Source: Alkalibacterium sp. MB6
Lineage (GTDB): Bacteria; Bacillota; Bacilli; Lactobacillales; Carnobacteriaceae_A
Length of the DNA: 47,153 nucleotides
Direction: 5' to 3'
Assembly (NCBI RefSeq): GCF_009935905.1
Contig: NZ_PREX01000022.1
Coordinates: forward strand, 1 to 47,153
This document shows positions 7,215-15,297 of this stretch, piece after piece. The position numbers were made by a program, and so were the translations under genes. The notes under the pieces were generated by a model that did no database searches, was not told the DNA's origin, and was given only the letters and a program-made list of their open reading frames with translations. Numbering within the stretch: position 1 is the first letter of the stretch; each line of letters opens with the position of its first letter.

Positions 7215-8201
7215 TTAATCTGTAAGCGAAATGCTGTCCGGATCGATACCCAACTCTACAGCCATGTCTTCGTTAACCACTAATTCCAGAAATTCCGATG
7301 TTTCAACAGCCATACTGTCTGGTGATGCGTCGTTATTTAAAATGTCGATTGCCATTCTTGCTGTTTGTCGTCCGAGTTCGTTGTAGTTAATACCGTATGT
7401 TGCCAAACCGCCTTCTTCTATTTGTTCCATTGAACCGGCAACCACCGGTATTTGGTTCTCAATGGCTAACTCACCAACTGTAGCAGAGGTGCTTGCCATC
7501 GTGTTGTCAGTTGGAATATATAAAGCATCAATACGTTGCATCAAGCTCTCTGTGACTTGTTGAACGTCATTTGTGCTAGTGACTGTGGCGACTTCTGCCG
7601 TAACTCCTTCAGCTTCTAAGGCTTCAATGGCCAAGTTTGCTTGGATTTCTGAATTAGGCTCGCTTGAATTGTAAATAATACCAACAGTTTGAGCATCAGG
7701 AACGATGGACAATAATAAGCGGATTTGTTCGTCAATAGGAACCATGTCACTTGTTCCTGTTAGATTTCTACCCGGTTGGTCACTGTTGTCAACAAGGCCC
7801 GCATCGACAGGGTCCGTCACTGCAGTAAACAGAACAGGCTTTTCTTCTTCAGCTGTTGCCAGGGACTGGGCAGCAGGTGTAGCAATGGCTAGCATCAAAT
7901 CGGTGTTACTCGACAACTGCTCGCTCATGCTTTGAAGGTTAGACTGATCGCCTTGAGCATTCATGATTTCCAAGGTCATCGTGTCCCCATCAATAAAGCC
8001 GCCTTCTTCTAACTCGCTAACGAAACCTTCACGTGCAGCGTTTAAGGAATTGTGTTCCATGAACTGTAATATACCGACTGACACATTATCTTGTTCTGTG
8101 TCTGCGGCTTCACCTGAATCATCTGCACAACCCATCAACGCTAATCCTGCTAAACCAATGACTGCTGCACTCATCATTTTTCTTAATCCTGTTTTCTTCA
8201 T
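7215..8201 (-). CDS. ABC transporter substrate-binding lipoprotein (ABC_sub_bind family)
   Basis: A 328-residue protein with a lipoprotein signal peptide: basic start MKKTGLRKMM, hydrophobic core and the lipobox LMGC (Cys25), followed by an acidic linker. The mature part matches the ABC_sub_bind (TrpX-like) family, with FMEHNSLNAAREGFVSEL and PVLFTAVTDPVDAGLV. AGGGGGAG precedes the ATG. As first gene of the operon it lies directly behind the attenuator. The homologous system imports tryptophan, but the Phe/Tyr-rich leader peptide suggests phenylalanine, tyrosine or a related aromatic compound here (inference). Confidence 0.9.
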   Translation of the reverse strand: MKKTGLRKMMSAAVIGLAGLALMGCADDSGEAADTEQDNVSVGILQFMEHNSLNAAREGFVSELEEGGFIDGDTMTLEIMNAQGDQSNLQSMSEQLSSNTDLMLAIATPAAQSLATAEEEKPVLFTAVTDPVDAGLVDNSDQPGRNLTGTSDMVPIDEQIRLLLSIVPDAQTVGIIYNSSEPNSEIQANLAIEALEAEGVTAEVATVTSTNDVQQVTESLMQRIDALYIPTDNTMASTSATVGELAIENQIPVVAGSMEQIEEGGLATYGINYNELGRQTARMAIDILNNDASPDSMAVETSEFLELVVNEDMAVELGIDPDSISLTD

Positions 8202-8247
8202 CTTTTTCTCCCCCTATTTATCTTTCCCTCTTTTTATAAAACAAAAA

Positions 8248-8279
8248 CACCCATTTAGATAAACAAATCTAAATGGGTG
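8248..8279 (-). terminator. Attenuator terminator in the aromatic ABC operon leader
   Basis: A perfect 13-bp stem (CACCCATTTAGAT with ATCTAAATGGGTG) with a 6-base loop, followed on the minus strand by TTTTTGTTTT. It lies between the leader peptide frame and the first structural gene, so it must be conditionally bypassed. Its 5' arm (8266-8276) can instead pair with 8303-8313. Confidence 0.88.
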
Positions 8280-8301
8280 CCCCAAAAATCGAGATATAAA
8301 A

Positions 8302-8330
8302 GCCACTTAGATTAATTTAATCTATGCGGC
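8302..8330 (-). promoter_or_regulatory. Antiterminator / anti-antiterminator segment
   Basis: On the minus strand AATCTAAGTGG (8303-8313) pairs with CCATTTAGATT of the terminator arm over 11 bp with one G-U. The same bases are held in an alternative stem: GCCGC with GTGGC plus AGATT with AATCT, inside 8302-8330. Another hairpin (GGC..CATTTT with AAAATG..GCC) lies just upstream and competes for the GCC. Pairings were read by eye. Confidence 0.6.
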
Positions 8331-8413
8331 CATTTTAACAACTCAAAATGCTTTAGCCATCACAGATACAAACCAGACATTACGCTGAAGTTTGCATCCA
8401 CAATGTGTTGTGA

Positions 8414-8485
8414 CTACAAACTGTACCTAAAATAGCTAAAGTAGAAGTGATTCAATTGTGCGGTATGACGTTTATTCGTCGACAT
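8414..8485 (-). CDS. Phe/Tyr-rich leader peptide (attenuation)
   Basis: A 23-codon frame starting MSTNKRHTAQ and ending HFYFSYFRYSL, with six Phe/Tyr among eight consecutive codons (FYFSYFRY). AGGAGTG lies 8 bases before the ATG, and the frame sits between a promoter and an attenuator terminator. Ribosome stalling on Phe or Tyr codons would leave the downstream leader free to fold into the antiterminator. The frame is too short to be recognised by length alone; the case rests on composition, ribosome site and position. Confidence 0.7.
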   Translation of the reverse strand: MSTNKRHTAQLNHFYFSYFRYSL

Positions 8486-8517
8486 GTTGGTCACTCCTGT
8501 AAAAGTTGATGTTCTAA

Positions 8518-8545
8518 GAATAATAGACTAATGAGAAGAAGTCAA
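8518..8545 (-). promoter_or_regulatory. Promoter of the aromatic ABC operon leader
   Basis: On the minus strand TTGACT (8540-8545), a 16-base spacer, then TTATTC (8518-8523). The leader of about 300 bases downstream contains the peptide frame and attenuator. Confidence 0.5.
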
Positions 8546-8599
8546 GCTTAAATTAAAATTTTTTAATATTAGCTGGTTTTAAAGGATAATCTCCACCAT

Positions 8600-9466
8600 T
8601 TATTCCTTTTCTAACTTTTTAATGTACTCATCCAATTTCTCTTGTTCTTCTTTAGAAGGTTTCGGTTTTTGTGGATCCAAATCCTTAAGGTGTTCAATCA
8701 TAATAAGAGAGACTAAATAGCGTGTCAACCATTCGTCGTCCGCTGGCAGAACATACCAAGGCGCAACATCCGTCGAGGTATTTACGAGTAAATCTTTGAA
8801 TGCCTCCTGAAAATCATCCCATTTATCACGGTCTTCCACATCACTGAATGAGAAATCCCAATTTTTTTCAGGGTCTTTCATTCGTTCTAAGAGTCTTTCT
8901 TTTTGAACATCTTTACTGACATTCATGAAAAACTTAACCACTAAAAAGCCGTTTTCAGATAAATACTGTTCAAAGTCATTGATTTGACGGTAACGCACTT
9001 GCCAAATGTCTTCGTTTACCAATTCGTCAGGCATTTGTTCTTCATCTAGCTGACCTTGAACTCTTGTGCCAATGACTTCTTCATAATAAGAGCGATTAAA
9101 GATGGCAATCTCGCCCCTTTCAGGAAGCGCAGACTGAAACCGCCAGAGATAATCATGTTTAACATCTAAAGCTGTCGGTTTCTTAAAAGAGGTACTTCTT
9201 AAGCCTTGAGAGGGTAATTGTGAAAAGATAAAAGTAATGGCTTCATCTTTTCCTCCGGCATCCATTGCCTGTAAATCAACGAGAATGCCCCACTTTTCTT
9301 CTGCAAACAACTTTTCTTGTAGTTCTCTCAATTGTTCAATCGCTTTTGGAATCCATTCATCGCGAATCACATCTTCTGTAACGGATAAATCATTTATCAT
9401 ACTTGTCCGACTGAGATCGACTTCCTTAACGGAAGTCACTTTAAAGTCTTTAGTATTCAATCTCAT
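8600..9466 (-). CDS. Polyphosphate kinase 2 family protein (PPK2)
   Basis: A 288-residue protein with the PPK2 kinase core: Walker A region LQAMDAGGKDEAITF, the lid-adjacent SFKKPTALDVKHDYLWR, Walker B region IAIFNRSYYEEVIGTRV, and the C-terminal WYVLPADDEWLTRYLVS. PPK2 enzymes transfer phosphate between polyphosphate and nucleotides; this short single-domain form may use AMP, ADP or nucleoside diphosphates, which cannot be fixed here. The start at 9466 is chosen for AAAGGA about 10 bases upstream; an ATG at 9511 would add 15 residues without a good ribosome site. Monocistronic. Confidence 0.9.
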   Translation of the reverse strand: MRLNTKDFKVTSVKEVDLSRTSMINDLSVTEDVIRDEWIPKAIEQLRELQEKLFAEEKWGILVDLQAMDAGGKDEAITFIFSQLPSQGLRSTSFKKPTALDVKHDYLWRFQSALPERGEIAIFNRSYYEEVIGTRVQGQLDEEQMPDELVNEDIWQVRYRQINDFEQYLSENGFLVVKFFMNVSKDVQKERLLERMKDPEKNWDFSFSDVEDRDKWDDFQEAFKDLLVNTSTDVAPWYVLPADDEWLTRYLVSLIMIEHLKDLDPQKPKPSKEEQEKLDEYIKKLEKE

Positions 9467-9582
9467 GTTTCCCCAATCCTTTCTGGTCGTAAAAAAATGA
9501 CTCATGTTCATCTGTATTCTCTACTATTTTGATTATTTTTGAAACTATTTTAACTCGGATAGTGGATTAATTTTCAAACAAA

Positions 9583-9610
9583 AAGAGCAGGCCGGTAAAG
9601 GCCTGCTCTT
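9583..9610 (-). terminator. Terminator after the FAD/Rieske oxidoreductase gene
   Basis: AAGAGCAGGCC and GGCCTGCTCTT form an 11-bp stem with a 6-base loop, and the minus strand continues TTTTGTTTG. Confidence 0.85.
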
Positions 9611-9625
9611 AAACGAGTTAATGGA

Positions 9626-11194
9626 TTAATGTTGGTGTTTACAGGCACAACTGTTGTCTAACTTTTCCAATGGTTTAACCGCTGGGCCATCAATCACTTC
9701 ACCGGCATAAGTGAAACGAGACCCGTGGCATGGGCAATCCCAAGACCGCTCAGCGTCATTCCAATTTAAACCGCATCCCATATGAGTACAGGTTGTTTTA
9801 ACCAGATGGACATGGCCGCTCGCATCACGGTAACCACCGACTTTTTTGCCGTCGACAGAAACAAGTCCACCTTGATCGGGCTCTAAATCATCTGGTGTCA
9901 TTGTTGGACGTTTGGCTTTTGTAACGACTAAATCTTTTCCGACTGATGTGTTTTTCCAAGTGAACTGCTGTACATCTTTTGCTTTCAGTTTATTTCGTAA
10001 TGGATCAAACAAATCAGCATACGCATTTGATTTGTTTAGCACGTTATCCGTTAACACTTTCGCAGCCGTAGCGCCCATAGCCATGCCCCATTTGTTAAAG
10101 CCGGTCGCAAGCAATATGTTTGGTGTTGAGCGGATCATCTGTCCGACATAAGGCACTTTGTCCAAGGTTGTCATGTCTTGGGCTGACCAATGATAAGGAA
10201 TGTCTTTAATAGCAAAATATCTCTTGCCAAAATCTTCTAAATTCTGATAGTGCTCTTGGTTCGGCTCGCTGCTCTTACCCGTTTGATGACTGTCGCCACC
10301 AATCAGAAGGAAGTCTTCGCCCTTATCATTTCTCACCGAACGCAAGGAACGAGAAGGGGATTCAGCGCTGATATACATGCCGTTAACAAGAGGAGCATCT
10401 GTTGTTGCGACGAGAGAATAAGACCGTTCAATGGATAATTTTGAGAAGTAAAGCCCTTGAAAGTCATTAAAAGGGTAATGAGTAGCAACGACTACTTTAT
10501 CACAATCTAAAGAAAAGCCGTTTTCCAAATGGACTCGCATCTTGCCTTTACACACTTTAATTGCACGGGTTCGCTCATATATACTTCCACCGAGGCGCTC
10601 AATTTCGTTGAGTAGGGGAGCTAGAAATTTAACCGGATGGAATTGAGCTTGATCTGGCATGGTTAAAGCACCAGTTGTTTTAAAAGGTAATTCGTTAACT
10701 TGGCCATTGGTCAACACGCCATCGATTGCTAATGTCTCGTAGGCACGAGATTCTTTTTCAAGTTGCTTAAAGCCTTTAGCAGTAGATGCATAAATACTCG
10801 CATCTTTCGTTTCCCAATCACAATCAATACTCAACTCTTTAGCAATCTGTTCGATTGAATGCATACCTTCAGTGTTCGCCTCATAATACAACCGAGCTTT
10901 TTCTTCACCAAAGGTACTAATCAATTCATTGTAAATCATACTCGTTTGAGCAGTGACTTTCGCTGTCGTGTTACCAGTCACACCTGAAAGAAGTTCTCTC
11001 GCCTCAATCAACGTCACTTGTTTACCTGCTTTTGCTAATAAGTAAGCCGTCAGTATACCAATAATCCCACCACCGATAACGCCCACTTCCGTTTTCATAT
11101 CTTCCGTCAACGTAGGATAACGCGGAACGTCATGTTCGAGCCAGTAAGAGTGCGGAAACTGAGGTAGCAGTGAATTTGTCTTGTAATCAGTCAT
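9626..11194 (-). CDS. FAD-dependent oxidoreductase with C-terminal Rieske [2Fe-2S] domain
   Basis: A 522-residue two-domain protein. The N-terminal DAO-type domain begins with the dinucleotide-binding GVIGGGIIGI (about 38-47) and has ATGFNKWGMAMG near residue 365. The C-terminal Rieske domain (about 440-515) has both cluster half-motifs, CTHMGC and CPCHGS, followed by GEVIDGPAVKPLE. It resembles Bacillus YhfW. The FAD domain probably oxidises an amine or amino acid and the Rieske cluster accepts electrons; the substrate is unknown. A Cys/His-rich tail (CACKHQH) is an oddity. AGGAGG precedes the ATG. Confidence 0.9.
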   Translation of the reverse strand: MTDYKTNSLLPQFPHSYWLEHDVPRYPTLTEDMKTEVGVIGGGIIGILTAYLLAKAGKQVTLIEARELLSGVTGNTTAKVTAQTSMIYNELISTFGEEKARLYYEANTEGMHSIEQIAKELSIDCDWETKDASIYASTAKGFKQLEKESRAYETLAIDGVLTNGQVNELPFKTTGALTMPDQAQFHPVKFLAPLLNEIERLGGSIYERTRAIKVCKGKMRVHLENGFSLDCDKVVVATHYPFNDFQGLYFSKLSIERSYSLVATTDAPLVNGMYISAESPSRSLRSVRNDKGEDFLLIGGDSHQTGKSSEPNQEHYQNLEDFGKRYFAIKDIPYHWSAQDMTTLDKVPYVGQMIRSTPNILLATGFNKWGMAMGATAAKVLTDNVLNKSNAYADLFDPLRNKLKAKDVQQFTWKNTSVGKDLVVTKAKRPTMTPDDLEPDQGGLVSVDGKKVGGYRDASGHVHLVKTTCTHMGCGLNWNDAERSWDCPCHGSRFTYAGEVIDGPAVKPLEKLDNSCACKHQH

Positions 11195-11452
11195 ATAAAT
11201 CCTCCTTTTTCACATGAAAACCAATCCGATAATTCTTTTCTTGAGTATAGCACTCTTCTTTTTGAAAAGGAAAAGATAGCCTGTGGGAGCCAGCGTGGAT
11301 ACGTATGAGTTATTAGTTCTTACAAGAATATATAAATGGAAGCAAGTATAGGAATGGACTAATCATTATATAATAGCTACAGAGTATGAGTCGCTATTTC
11401 TATGAATGTTTGATAGGATACAAGTGAAATGAGCAGAGGGGATGTGATGGGT

Positions 11453-12043
11453 TTGTGTGGAAGATATGCGTTGACTGTTTCAAAGGAAGAACTAACAGGA
11501 CGGTATAATATAAAAACATCTGATTTCGACTTTGAAGAGAAAGAAGAGATATTTCCTACAACAGAGAATACGGTGTTGCTTCCCAATCAAAAGCTTTACC
11601 GCTTAAAATGGGGATTTACGCCAGGCTTTGCCAAACGTCCGTTAATCAATGCCCGATCAGAAAGTATTTTAGAGAAGAAAACCTTTAAGGAACCATTTGA
11701 ACAGAAACGCTGTATCGTTCCAGCCACTTATTTTTTCGAATGGCAGAAGGTAGAGGGGCAAGAGAAAAAGGCAAAGAAAAAAATCGAAGTGAACGGTTTA
11801 CCCATTTTCTCCATGGCAGGAATTTGTGAACGGTATACAGATGACAAAGGGAGTAACTTTTTAACCTATGCTATCCTAACGACAGATGCAAATGATCAGA
11901 TGGCTATTATTCACGACCGAATGCCTGTTATACTGGAACCAGAAGAAGAAAGTGACTATTTAAATTTAGAGAAAGACCCTAAAGTTATTCAGTCCACATT
12001 AATACCTACAAAACGCGAGCTGATTATAACGGATATACAATAG
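11453..12043 (+). CDS. SRAP domain protein (YedK/HMCES-like abasic-site crosslinker)
   Basis: About 196 residues. SRAP proteins act through Cys2, exposed after Met removal, which links covalently to abasic sites in single-stranded DNA. Here CGRYAL is preceded by ATG-GGT-TTG; only the TTG at 11453 puts Cys in position 2, and AGAGGGG lies 11 bases upstream of it. The in-frame ATG at 11447 would bury the Cys at position 4. Other conserved elements are INARSE, PATYFFEWQ (catalytic Glu) and HDRMPVIL (catalytic His). Monocistronic, upstream of prs. Confidence 0.88.
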   Translation: MCGRYALTVSKEELTGRYNIKTSDFDFEEKEEIFPTTENTVLLPNQKLYRLKWGFTPGFAKRPLINARSESILEKKTFKEPFEQKRCIVPATYFFEWQKVEGQEKKAKKKIEVNGLPIFSMAGICERYTDDKGSNFLTYAILTTDANDQMAIIHDRMPVILEPEEESDYLNLEKDPKVIQSTLIPTKRELIITDIQ

Positions 12044-12127
12044 ATAGTAGAAATAGCTTGTAAAAAAAGTCATTTATTATTACGATTGAAGTAAGAAATA
12101 GGAAGTATTTATTAAGTGGAGGCGGCC

Positions 12128-13132
12128 ATGAATCAAGAAAAAACTGATAAACAGTTGAAGTTGTTTTCATTAAATTCCAATCGTCCTTTAGCTGAAGAAA
12201 TTGCTGAAGAGTTGGGAATGGAATTAGGAAAGTCTGATATTACACGTTTTGAAGATGGTGAAATTCGCATTAATATTGAAGAAAGTGTCCGAGGGGATGA
12301 TGTTTACCTCGTTCAATCAACAAATGATCCAGGGAATGACCATTTCATGGAAATTGTTATCATGGTCGATGCATTAAGACGAGCCAGTGCACGAAAAATT
12401 AACGTCGTGATTCCTTATTACGGCTATGCCCGTCAAGATCGGAAACCTCGCCCAAGAGAGGCTATTACAGCAAAAGTTATTGCAAATATGCTAACCGTTG
12501 CTGGAGCCGATCGAGTCGTCACAATGGAGCTACACTCACCACAAATACAAGGCTTTTTTGATATTCCGGTGGATCATTTATCTGCAACAGCTTTACTGGC
12601 AAATTATTTTATCGATAAAGGACTTGTTGGTAAGGACACCGTTGTAGTCTCGCCTGACCATCAAGGCGTGAGTCGTGCGCGTGAAATGGCTGAATTGTTG
12701 AATGCCCCACTAGCGATTATTGATAAACGGTCAGCTGAAGAGGCTGTTCAAGATAGCTATAACGTCGTTGGTGAAGTGAACGGCCGGACTTGTATTTTAT
12801 TTGACGACCTCATCGACTCTGCCAAAACCGTCGTTAACGCAACGGAAACATTGAAACGAGCTGGCGCAATGGATGTGTATGCTTGTGCCACCCATGCGGT
12901 CTTTTCCAATCAAGCGATTGATCGCATTAAGGAATCCGCAATTAAAAAGGTCGTTATTACTAATACAATAAATAATGAGAATAAACCGTCTTGCGACCTC
13001 ATTGAATATATAAGTGTCGCTCACATACTGGGCGATGCGATCAGACGTATTCATCAGCACAAGTCCATTAAAGCATTATTCGACAAACGATACGTTGATG
13101 AATTGGAACACCATGAGTTAGAGTTTAAATAA
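12128..13132 (+). CDS. prs: Ribose-phosphate pyrophosphokinase (PRPP synthetase)
   Basis: A 334-residue enzyme making PRPP from ribose 5-phosphate and ATP. It has FEDGEI near residue 44, the ATP loop YYGYARQDRKPRPREAI, VTMELHSPQIQGFF, and the PRPP-binding loop ILFDDLIDSAKTV. Most bacterial Prs have DDMIDTAGT in that loop; Ser-Ala-Lys here suggests the second Prs paralogue common in lactic acid bacteria. TGGAGG (12117-12122) fixes the ATG at 12128 over an in-frame GTG at 12116. Monocistronic with its own terminator. Confidence 0.92.
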   Translation: MNQEKTDKQLKLFSLNSNRPLAEEIAEELGMELGKSDITRFEDGEIRINIEESVRGDDVYLVQSTNDPGNDHFMEIVIMVDALRRASARKINVVIPYYGYARQDRKPRPREAITAKVIANMLTVAGADRVVTMELHSPQIQGFFDIPVDHLSATALLANYFIDKGLVGKDTVVVSPDHQGVSRAREMAELLNAPLAIIDKRSAEEAVQDSYNVVGEVNGRTCILFDDLIDSAKTVVNATETLKRAGAMDVYACATHAVFSNQAIDRIKESAIKKVVITNTINNENKPSCDLIEYISVAHILGDAIRRIHQHKSIKALFDKRYVDELEHHELEFK

Positions 13133-13140
13133 CTATAGTG

Positions 13141-13203
13141 AAACCGTCCTTTGAGAATTATTCCTCACTTAAATAATGGGCACATTTTCAGAAGGACGGT
13201 TTT
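13141..13203 (+). terminator. Terminator after prs
   Basis: AAACCGTCCTT pairs with AAGGACGGTTT; the long A/T-rich loop may hold a second weak stem. TTTT follows. Confidence 0.75.
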
Positions 13204-13251
13204 GTAGACTGATTAAATAAACGAAAAACCCATTATACAAACAGTCCTGTC

Positions 13252-13280
13252 TTGCTTTATCTCTTAAAAACCTATACACT
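13252..13280 (+). promoter_or_regulatory. Promoter of cysK
   Basis: TTGCTT (13252-13257), 17-base spacer, TACACT (13275-13280), 39 bases before the cysK start. No T-box or S-box leader is present, since the leader is under 40 bases. Confidence 0.5.
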
Positions 13281-13318
13281 TAAAGTAAGTAAATAGTCAA
13301 AAAAAGGAGAGTAAATTA

Positions 13319-14242
13319 ATGAGAAAAGTAAATTCTGTTACTGAGTTAGTCGGCCAAACACCGATTCTTAAATTAAACAATGTGGTTCCTGAAGGCGCTG
13401 CCGACGTTTATGTCAAACTGGAATCTTTTAACGTAGGTGGAAGTGTAAAAGATCGTATCGCTTTAAACATGATTGAACAAGCTGAAAAAGAAGGGCTTAT
13501 CAAACCTGGTGATACGATTGTTGAAGGAACCAGTGGGAACACAGGAGTTGGACTGGCAATGGTCGCAGCGGCTAAAGGCTATAAAGCAATCTTTGTGATG
13601 CCAGATACGATGAGTAAAGAAAGACGAGCATTAATGAAAGCGTATGGTGCTGAGTTGATTTTAACACCAGGCGCTGAAGGAATGCCCACTGCAAATAAAC
13701 GTGCAGAAGAGTTAGCTTCAAAACCAGGCCATTTCATGCCTTCACAATTTACAAACCCGGCCAACCCAGCTGTTCATGAAAGAACAACTGGACCGGAAAT
13801 TTTAGAAGCCTTTAACGGCACAGCTCCTGATGCATTTGTCGTTGGAGTAGGAACAGGCGGTACGATTACTGGTGCGGGTAAAGTTTTGAAAGAAAACCGT
13901 TCAGATGTCTTACTAGTAGCTGTTGAGCCAACGGAGTCAGCTGTATTAAGTGGGAAAGAAAAAGGCCCTCACAAAATTCAAGGGCTGGGCGCAGGATTCA
14001 TCCCAGAAGTCTTGGATACAGATATGTACGATAAAGTAATGGCTGTTTCAAGCGAAGAATCAATGGACATGACTCGTAGACTTGCTAAAGAAGAAGGACT
14101 ACTGGTTGGTGTCTCTTCAGGGGCCAACGTTTTAGCAGCGATTCGTATTGCTGAACGCTTAGGCAATGGAAAACAAGTATTAACCGTAGCACCTGACACA
14201 GGTGAACGTTACCTGACTGCACCAGTATTTGCAGAAGAATAA
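13319..14242 (+). CDS. cysK: Cysteine synthase A (O-acetylserine sulfhydrylase)
   Basis: A 307-residue PLP enzyme converting O-acetylserine and sulfide to cysteine. The PLP lysine lies in [14 protein letters not shown] (about residue 44), the substrate loop is [12 protein letters not shown], the phosphate-binding loop is [13 protein letters not shown], and the C-terminal PLP-ring Ser is in [12 protein letters not shown]. Length and motifs match CysK; the SVKDR context and the absence of a CBS domain argue against cystathionine beta-synthase. AAAAGGAGAG precedes the ATG. Monocistronic. Confidence 0.94.
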   Translation: MRKVNSVTELVGQTPILKLNNVVPEGAADVYVKLESFNVGGSVKDRIALNMIEQAEKEGLIKPGDTIVEGTSGNTGVGLAMVAAAKGYKAIFVMPDTMSKERRALMKAYGAELILTPGAEGMPTANKRAEELASKPGHFMPSQFTNPANPAVHERTTGPEILEAFNGTAPDAFVVGVGTGGTITGAGKVLKENRSDVLLVAVEPTESAVLSGKEKGPHKIQGLGAGFIPEVLDTDMYDKVMAVSSEESMDMTRRLAKEEGLLVGVSSGANVLAAIRIAERLGNGKQVLTVAPDTGERYLTAPVFAEE

Positions 14243-14256
14243 ATGAGTGATAGAGG

Positions 14257-14284
14257 AAACGATCAAGCCTTCGCTTGATCGTTT
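14257..14284 (+). terminator. Terminator after cysK
   Basis: AAACGATCAAGC and GCTTGATCGTTT form a perfect 12-bp stem with a CTTC loop and a short T-run. Confidence 0.9.
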
Positions 14285-14307
14285 TTATTATCCTTGATAA
14301 CAGAGTT

Positions 14308-14442
14308 GAGTTGCTTAGATAGCTTCTCTCTAAGCAACTCAGAGGTCATAATTTATATGAACTGCTTAGATAAGCAGTCTCTGGGCAACTCAACATGAGA
14401 ATTAAAGTCCAACTGCGTAGAGGAGCACTCTCTACGCAGTTC
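14308..14442. repeat. Array of three 33-bp palindromic repeats (locus A)
   Basis: Three 33-bp units at 14308-14340, 14359-14391 and 14410-14442, start-to-start distance exactly 51 bp, separated by 18-bp unrelated spacers. Unit 1 has arms GAGTTGCTTAGA and TCTAAGCAACTC (perfect 12 bp). Unit 3 has AACTGCGTAGAG and CTCTACGCAGTT (perfect 12 bp). Unit 2 is imperfect. The array lies between the convergent cysK and pspA terminators, so it is not obviously part of either transcript. A second array of the same family is at 32189-32324. Confidence 0.85.
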
Positions 14443-14464
14443 CGTCTATTCTCAAACATAAAAA

Positions 14465-14505
14465 GACCATCCCATTCTCTCAATCATTTGAGAAACAGGA
14501 TGGCC
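14465..14505 (-). terminator. Terminator after pspA
   Basis: On the minus strand GGCCATCC and GGATGGTC arms enclose a second stem (TCTCAAA with TTGAGA), followed by TTTTT. Confidence 0.75.
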
Positions 14506-14537
14506 TGTACTATTCGTTAAATTTATTCTGAATCAGA

Positions 14538-15248
14538 CTACTCGTCATTAGCAGAGTCATCCGAAGAAGATAAGCCCATTTCTTGTTTCAAACGACTTAA
14601 CTCATCTTCAACTGCAGCTGAGCCGGACTGTGAAGAGTATTTTTCTTCCAGTGTTTTCGCAGGGTCTTCTGGTTGGCGATTCAATTCTGCCATAGCATCG
14701 GCTTCGTCCAAGCGGCGTGACGCTTTTTCTTCCATACGTTGGAAGTTGCCCATCGCACCTTTGGATTTACCAATAGAGTCGCTAACTTCATTTAATTTGT
14801 CTTGAGTGTCTGCCACAGACATTTGAGCTTTAATCATGGCACGACGGGTACGTAATTTCTCGATATCCGTAGCCAATTTATCATGCATTTGACGCATTTT
14901 GCTAGCATTCTCATGTGCTTTGGCGTAAGAGTTAGCCAAACCAGTTCCTACATCTTCTAACTCTTGTTTTTTAGATAGGAATACACGAGCGTCATCCTCA
15001 TTACCGGCTTCCAATGCACGTTTCGCAAAGTTTGTGTACTTGGAAACTTCTGCTTCGTTTTCATCGACTAATCGTTTGGCACGTGTTTCTTCAGCCATTA
15101 CGCTTGCGGTATTTTTTTTCACTTCAGCTAAGTCATCCATCATATCACGCAAGTACTGGTCGATCATTTTTTCCGGATCTTCCATACGATCAATAATCGA
15201 GTTGACATTTGCACTAATGATATCTGAAAAGCGGTTTAAAATTGACAT
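14538..15248 (-). CDS. pspA: PspA/IM30 family envelope-stress protein
   Basis: A 236-residue, almost entirely coiled-coil protein starting MSILNRFSDIISANVNSIID, with the family element EDPEKMIDQYLRDM at residues 23-36. The C-terminal tail is acidic and Ser-rich (SSSDDSANDE). PspA/LiaH proteins bind stressed membrane and can form large oligomers. The gene follows the glycine-rich membrane protein by 49 bases on the same strand, with GGAGG before the ATG, so the two form an operon as in the Bacillus ydj cluster (inference). Confidence 0.9.
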   Translation of the reverse strand: MSILNRFSDIISANVNSIIDRMEDPEKMIDQYLRDMMDDLAEVKKNTASVMAEETRAKRLVDENEAEVSKYTNFAKRALEAGNEDDARVFLSKKQELEDVGTGLANSYAKAHENASKMRQMHDKLATDIEKLRTRRAMIKAQMSVADTQDKLNEVSDSIGKSKGAMGNFQRMEEKASRRLDEADAMAELNRQPEDPAKTLEEKYSSQSGSAAVEDELSRLKQEMGLSSSDDSANDE

Positions 15249-15297
15249 CTTGTTTCCTCCTAATTTTAATTTGTATCGTTTTTATGGTTTGATACCT

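Noticed and set aside
8281..8500. T-box upstream of the aromatic ABC operon
   Set aside because: No AGGGTGGNACCGCG-type T-box sequence; a leader peptide and different hairpins explain the terminator better.
14308..14442. CRISPR array
   Set aside because: Only three units, each a near-complete palindrome with sequence drift between units, spacers of 18 bp, and no cas genes in the window.
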